Positions 59,827 through 64,000 of a stretch of 64,000 nucleotides of DNA are shown one piece after another (position 1 is the first letter of the stretch; every line of letters starts with the position of its first letter). Both the position numbers and the translations under genes were made by a program. The notes below the pieces were generated by a model. The model was not told the DNA's origin. It saw only the letters and a list, made by a program, of their open reading frames with translations, and ran no database searches. This stretch comes from Microvirga sp. KLBC 81 (GTDB taxonomy: Bacteria; Pseudomonadota; Alphaproteobacteria; Rhizobiales; Beijerinckiaceae): NCBI RefSeq assembly GCF_003075415.1, contig NZ_QDAH01000030.1, positions 1-64,000 on the forward strand. The letters run 5' to 3'.

Positions 59827-61914
59827 ATGACTTCTTTCTTCTCACCTTATTCTCACGATTTCGTCCGCATCGCGGCCTGCGTGCCGCGGATCGAGGTTGC
59901 GAATCCGCGCTTCAATGTCGAGCGCACGCTGGAACTTCTGCATCAGGGCGATCGGGAACGCATTGCCTTGATGGTCTTTCCCGAGCTTGGCCTCTCGGCC
60001 TATTCCATTGACGACCTGCTGCATCAGGATGCGCTGCTGGAGGCGGTCGAAGAGGGCATCGCCCGCCTTGTCGCCGAGAGCGCCGATCTCTTTCCGGCCT
60101 TTGCCGTCGGGGCCCCTCTCCGCTGGGAGAACCGCCTCTACAACGCAGGCATCGTCATCCAGGCCGGGCGCATTCTCGGCGTCGTGCCGAAGGTCTATCT
60201 TCCGAACTATCGGGAGTTCTACGAGCGCCGTCATTTCGCGTCTGGCGCAACAATTCGCGGGCAGGAGATCAATGTTGCAGGCGAACGCGTCCCGTTTGGC
60301 GTCGACCTCCTCTTCCGGTCGGTCGGTAGCTGCGCCTTCACCTTCCATGTGGAAGTCTGCGAAGACATGTGGGTGCCCCAGCCGCCCAGCACTGTCGCGG
60401 CGCTTGCCGGCGCGGAGGTTCTTCTCAATCTGTCGGCCAGCAACATCACCATCGGCAAGGCCGAGGATCGGCAGCTGCTGTGCGGCTCGCAATCCATGCG
60501 CTGCATCGCCGCCTATGCCTTTTCGGCTGCAGGCCCCGGCGAGTCGACCACCGATCTTGCCTGGGACGGCCAGGGCGGCATCTTCGAGGATGGCCTCCGT
60601 CTGGCGGAAACCGAGCGCTTCCCCGCCAGTTCCACGATGGCTGTGGCCGACGTGGATCTGGGACGCCTGCGTGCGGAGCGGATGCGCCGCGTCACCTTCG
60701 GCGATTGCGGGCGCAATCTGAACGTCACGCCCAACGATTTCCGCACCTTGCAATTCAGCTTGGATGCGCCGGACGAAACCCTCCCGCTTCGCCGTCCGGT
60801 CGAACGGTTTCCCTATGTGCCGTCCGATCCGTCGAAGCTTACTGAGAATTGCTACGAGGCCTACAACATCCAGGTCCAAGGCCTCGCGAAGCGGCTTCAG
60901 GCCACGCGCACCGAAAAGGTCGTCATCGGCGTCTCGGGCGGGCTCGACTCGACGCAGGCTCTCCTCGTCTGCTGCCGCGCCATGGACAAGCTCGGCTTAG
61001 CCCGCACCAACATCCTCGCCTATACACTTCCTGGCTTTGCGACCAGCGAAGGCACAAAGGGCAATGCCTGGGCCCTCATGAAAGCGCTTAAGGTCAGCGC
61101 GTCCGAGATCGATATCCGTCCTGCGGCACGCCAGATGCTGCAGGACTTGGACCATCCCTTCGCTGAAGGGCAGCCGGTCTATGACGTGACCTTCGAGAAT
61201 GTGCAGGCGGGTTTGCGAACCGACTACCTGTTCCGTCTTGCCAATCATCATCGTGGCATTGTCGTCGGCACGGGCGACCTCTCCGAACTGGGGCTCGGCT
61301 GGTGCACGTACGGCGTCGGCGATCAGATGTCCCACTACAACGTCAACGCCTCGGTGTCGAAGACGTTGATTCAGCACCTGATCCGTTTCGTCGCGGCCTC
61401 CGGTGATGTCGATCAGGCGACGGCCGACATTCTTCACGCCATCCTGGCGACGGAGATCTCGCCGGAACTCGTTCCGCAGGAATCCTCCGGGCAAATTCAA
61501 TCGACCGAGGCCATGATCGGCCCTTATGCGCTGCAGGATTTCAACCTGTATTATCTCACGCGCTACGGCTTTAAGCCTTCGAAGATCGCCTATCTCTCCT
61601 GGCATGCCTGGAAAGATGCAGCCTCCGGCACATGGCCGCCGAACATACCGGCGAGCGCGCATCGTTCTTATGAGCTTCCCGAGATCAAGCGCTGGCTGCG
61701 GGTGTTTCTCTCCCGCTTCTTCACCAGTCAGTTCAAGCGCACCGCCATGCCGAACGGACCGAAGATCTCGTCCGGCGGATCGTTATCCCCTCGCGGTGAT
61801 TGGCGCGCTCCCTCGGATGCAGGACCGCAGGTATGGCTTGAAGAATTGGAGAGCAACGTTCCCGATGCCGAGCCTGAACCTTCAGGCTCCGTGCATCAGC
61901 AGCAAGGCGCATAG
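59827..61914 (+). CDS. nadE: glutamine-dependent NAD(+) synthase
   Basis: 695 aa, long form with an N-terminal glutaminase domain. The nitrilase-like domain (about residues 1-290) has catalytic Glu in MVFPELGLSAYS (about 48), Lys in GVVPKVYLPNYREFYERRHF (about 121) and Cys in FHVEVCEDMWVPQPPS (about 179). The synthetase domain follows with the ATP pyrophosphatase P-loop VIGVSGGLDSTQALLVC (about 366-382), LPGFATSEGTKGNAWALMKA and GTGDLSELGLGWCTYGVGDQ (about 481-500). It amidates deamido-NAD using glutamine-derived ammonia, the last step of NAD synthesis. The last 19 nt overlap a convergent small gene. Confidence 0.96.
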   Translation: MTSFFSPYSHDFVRIAACVPRIEVANPRFNVERTLELLHQGDRERIALMVFPELGLSAYSIDDLLHQDALLEAVEEGIARLVAESADLFPAFAVGAPLRWENRLYNAGIVIQAGRILGVVPKVYLPNYREFYERRHFASGATIRGQEINVAGERVPFGVDLLFRSVGSCAFTFHVEVCEDMWVPQPPSTVAALAGAEVLLNLSASNITIGKAEDRQLLCGSQSMRCIAAYAFSAAGPGESTTDLAWDGQGGIFEDGLRLAETERFPASSTMAVADVDLGRLRAERMRRVTFGDCGRNLNVTPNDFRTLQFSLDAPDETLPLRRPVERFPYVPSDPSKLTENCYEAYNIQVQGLAKRLQATRTEKVVIGVSGGLDSTQALLVCCRAMDKLGLARTNILAYTLPGFATSEGTKGNAWALMKALKVSASEIDIRPAARQMLQDLDHPFAEGQPVYDVTFENVQAGLRTDYLFRLANHHRGIVVGTGDLSELGLGWCTYGVGDQMSHYNVNASVSKTLIQHLIRFVAASGDVDQATADILHAILATEISPELVPQESSGQIQSTEAMIGPYALQDFNLYYLTRYGFKPSKIAYLSWHAWKDAASGTWPPNIPASAHRSYELPEIKRWLRVFLSRFFTSQFKRTAMPNGPKISSGGSLSPRGDWRAPSDAGPQVWLEELESNVPDAEPEPSGSVHQQQGA

Positions 61915-62117
61915 ATAGCCTGATCGTTCTCCTGAGCAAAGTCTCGCCGGCAGTAACCAAGCTCTCGGCAGCCTGAGCAGCCCAGGCTGCTGCCCTTCAG
62001 CGAGGCCATTTCGGTCTCGAAGCTCGCAAGCGGTTCCGCCTGCGCATTCTCTGCGCCAACCGGGGATACCCTTTCCTGCGCATAAGACTCGCTCTTGCTG
62101 CCGTGGTCTGTTGTCAA
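61896..62117 (-). CDS. small cysteine-containing hypothetical protein, 73 aa
   Basis: Starts at TTG (62115-62117), 6 nt after a strong GGAGG site, which is the main support. N-terminal half is acidic and polar; the C-terminal half has CSGCRELGYCRRDFAQENDQ and ends APCC, five to six Cys that could bind a metal or a cluster (spacing C-x2-C-x5-C). The 3' end overlaps the convergent nadE by 19 nt. I do not recognise the family. A position next to nnrS and ccoG suggests a possible link to metal or nitric-oxide-related functions, but this is only context. Confidence 0.55.
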   Translation of the reverse strand: MTTDHGSKSESYAQERVSPVGAENAQAEPLASFETEMASLKGSSLGCSGCRELGYCRRDFAQENDQAIYAPCC

Positions 62118-62188
62118 AGCCTTCCTCCCTGCTCGTCGGGCTAAACTGACAGAGACGAGGAAGAAGGCCTTGATTTATCGCAAGGGCG

Positions 62189-63370
62189 TCAGGCCTTCAC
62201 GCGCGGCCGCGTGAAAACGATCCAATATGTCAGCGCGAAGCCGATGAACGTTCCAGCCCATGCCGCGCCCGCCAGATGAAGCAGAGCGTCGGTCCAGTCG
62301 GGGAGAAGCGCGGCGATGATCCGCGCAAAAGCAGCAATGACGATCAGGAGGTAGAGAGCTTGCGTCATCCGCGACGCCACCAGTGCTCGCCCCGTATGGC
62401 CGAGGCTGGCGCGCGACATCACGGCAAGCGTCATTCCCCCCATGGCTCCACCCGTCCACGCATGAATGCCCGCGCCGGCGGGGATGAGGCCCAAGGAGGC
62501 GAGACCCGTCAGGATGAAGCCGAGCGGAACGAAGGCGTAAGCCACATGCAGGATCAGCACGAGCCGATCCCTCCAGGTCCTGTGGCCGGCCCAGCGGGCC
62601 ATGTGAACGGTCTGGACGAGACCCGCAGCGATCAGGGCAACCCCTGCGATCTGCCATTCGGGCAAGGCGATCCAGACCAGAAGCGCGAGGCTCGCGCCTG
62701 CCATCGAGATCATGTCGAAGGTACCGAACGATGCCGGCATGCGACCGGGATTTTCGCGTGAGAGCCAGTTGCGGGTAAAACTCGGCACGATGCGCCCGCC
62801 GATCACCATCACGAGCATCATGGTCGCTGCGACACCAATCCGGATGCCGTATTCGGCTGCGCCCAGAAGATGCGCTTCCAGGTGAAAGGCGATGTTGCCG
62901 ATCGTCAGGATGCCCAGAGCAACCATGACTTTGAGGTTGCGCCAGTTTTTGCCCTTGACGATTTCCCGCGCCATGACCGCCGCAACGACGATCAGGAACG
63001 ACACGTCGGTGAGCGCGGAAACCTGCCATCCGATCCAGGCTGACATCGTGACCGCCACGCGCCCCGCCACCCATATCAGAACCAGCATGATCAACGGCTT
63101 GCCCTGCAGGGGCATGCGGCCTGTCCAGTTGGGAACGGCGGTCAGCAGGAAGCCTGTAATCACGGCCGAGAGATAGCCATAGAGCATCTCATGGATGTGC
63201 CAGTCGCGCGGCGCGAAAGCCGTCGAGAGCTGAAGCCCACCGTAGAACATTGGCAGCCAAGCCAGGATCGCGAGCCCTGCATAAAGCGAACCGAACAGGA
63301 AGAAGGGGCGAAAGCCATACGAGAACAGCGCAGGGCCTTCATAGGGTTGCAAGCGAGGAATGGGAGCCAT
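62189..63370 (-). CDS. nnrS: NnrS family protein
   Basis: 393-aa polytopic membrane protein, 12 predicted helices. Family features: start ALFSYGFRPFFLFGSLYAGL (about residues 14-33), RDWHIHEMLYGYLSAVITGF with His-Glu (about 55-74), LLTAVPNWTGR, NIAFHLEAHLLG, RIVPSFTRNWL, and GIHAWTGGAMGGMTLAVMSR with haem-type His near 300. NnrS proteins contain haem and copper and protect against nitrosative stress. I use the ATG at 63370, which shares one base with the ccoG stop (TGATG) and has GGAG 7 nt upstream; GTG one codon earlier is possible. Coupled to ccoG. Confidence 0.93.
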   Translation of the reverse strand: MAPIPRLQPYEGPALFSYGFRPFFLFGSLYAGLAILAWLPMFYGGLQLSTAFAPRDWHIHEMLYGYLSAVITGFLLTAVPNWTGRMPLQGKPLIMLVLIWVAGRVAVTMSAWIGWQVSALTDVSFLIVVAAVMAREIVKGKNWRNLKVMVALGILTIGNIAFHLEAHLLGAAEYGIRIGVAATMMLVMVIGGRIVPSFTRNWLSRENPGRMPASFGTFDMISMAGASLALLVWIALPEWQIAGVALIAAGLVQTVHMARWAGHRTWRDRLVLILHVAYAFVPLGFILTGLASLGLIPAGAGIHAWTGGAMGGMTLAVMSRASLGHTGRALVASRMTQALYLLIVIAAFARIIAALLPDWTDALLHLAGAAWAGTFIGFALTYWIVFTRPRVKA

Positions 63371-64000
63371 CACCGGTCTCCGTCATTGGACATGAACATG
63401 TCTTCGGCAATGATGCTGCTGCCCGTCTTCGTATCGGTTGCCGTGAACATGACAGGATGGCGGCCGTCCGCGTCGGCTGAGACGAGCACGCGGATCTCCC
63501 GTGTGGCATCGGGCTCCACCTGAACAACGGCATTCTCCTCGACCACTTCGAGAGTCGCCTCAGGCAGACCGGTCATATCGATCTTAAACGAGCGCGCTTC
63601 GCCGCTCTTGTTATAGAGGCGCAAGGTATAGCCGTTGCGGGTCCGTCCGTCCGAGAGCGTGACGGCCACGGGGTTGCGATCATGGATCACGGTGAGTTTC
63701 GCATCGCTCCGCATGCTCAGGCTCACTCCCATCACTCCTGCCAGAGCGACAATCGAGAGGCCAAGGCCAATGGTCTTGGGCCTGATGATCCGACGCCGAG
63801 GCTCCTCCTTGCGATGCCCACGCTGAATATTGGTCCAGGATTCATAATCGATCAGGCCACGCGGGCGATCGAGCTTGGCCATGATGCTGTCGCAGGCATC
63901 GATGCACAGGCCGCAATTAATGCAGGCGAAGTTGGGTCCTTCGCGAATGTCGATTCCGATCGGGCAAACGGTCACGCATTGCATGCAATCGACGCAATCG
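63370..64000 (-). CDS. ccoG: cytochrome c oxidase accessory protein CcoG (FixG), partial
   Basis: C-terminal part of about 210 aa; the gene continues beyond the window edge. It begins with ferredoxin-type cluster sites DCVDCMQCVTVCPIGIDIR and GPNFACINCGLCIDACDSIM, binding two 4Fe-4S centres, then WTNIQRG and a single membrane helix GLGLSIVALAGVMGVSLSMR. The last 130 residues are the periplasmic immunoglobulin-like IG domain of CcoG (DRNPVAVTLSDGRTRNGYTL, RLYNKSGEARSF). CcoG reduces copper for assembly of cbb3 oxidase (CcoN). The stop codon overlaps the nnrS start by one base. Confidence 0.93.
   Translation of the reverse strand, partial: DCVDCMQCVTVCPIGIDIREGPNFACINCGLCIDACDSIMAKLDRPRGLIDYESWTNIQRGHRKEEPRRRIIRPKTIGLGLSIVALAGVMGVSLSMRSDAKLTVIHDRNPVAVTLSDGRTRNGYTLRLYNKSGEARSFKIDMTGLPEATLEVVEENAVVQVEPDATREIRVLVSADADGRHPVMFTATDTKTGSSIIAEDMFMSNDGDR

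Noticed and set aside
1..64000. CRISPR arrays, tRNA or rRNA genes, prophage
   Set aside because: Looked for regularly spaced short repeats, tRNA arms such as GGTTCGAATCC, and integrase or phage genes; none seen. A tRNA or rRNA covariance search would settle this.

Overview
The window looks like chromosome of an alphaproteobacterium of the order Hyphomicrobiales, possibly close to Microvirga or Methylobacterium. The grounds are a GapR (DUF2312) gene, high-GC coding style with long antisense open frames, a ccoG-nnrS pair, Tct-type tripartite transporters, and copies of an intergenic repeat of a kind common in that order. The genus is inference; no rRNA or tRNA gene was seen.

Layout. Positions 1-2050 hold a decayed uvrA-like fragment, gapR with its terminator, and a decayed IS6-family insertion sequence. 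Positions 2060-28029 form a large catabolic island, mostly on the minus strand. It encodes five extended short-chain dehydrogenases/epimerases (one of the enone-reductase PRISE type), three classical SDRs, three paralogous xylose-isomerase-like TIM barrels, a 3-hydroxyisobutyrate-dehydrogenase-like enzyme, a quinone oxidoreductase, an aldehyde dehydrogenase, a Gfo/Idh/MocA oxidoreductase, a cupin, an antibiotic-monooxygenase-like protein, a divergent type II dehydroquinase, a flavoprotein dehydrogenase, an acetolactate-synthase-like TPP enzyme, an IclR regulator and a TctCBA transporter. A second decayed IS6-family element (28976-29784) closes the island. The enzyme set resembles inositol or quinate catabolism (oxidise a ring hydroxyl, isomerise or dehydrate, cleave a diketone with TPP, oxidise the aldehyde), but it matches no pathway I can name. 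A shared palindrome related to AATGTCAATTGACATT lies in several of its promoter regions.

Positions 29982-34625 are a tricarballylate-type locus: a TctC-like binding protein, tcuB, tcuA and a divergent GntR regulator. Positions 34633-45160 are a mixed accessory region: a histidine kinase remnant, a LysE exporter, a multicopper oxidase, a PatB/MalY-type lyase with an SDR, an MFS/TPR operon divergent from an AraC regulator, a small TPR protein and a second AraC regulator.

Positions 45264-57532 encode two very large RTX/cadherin-like proteins (1019 and 3026 aa), probably secreted by a type I system that is not in the window. Positions 58269-64000 return to core genes: rarA, nadE, a small cysteine-containing protein, nnrS and the C-terminal part of ccoG, which runs off the edge.
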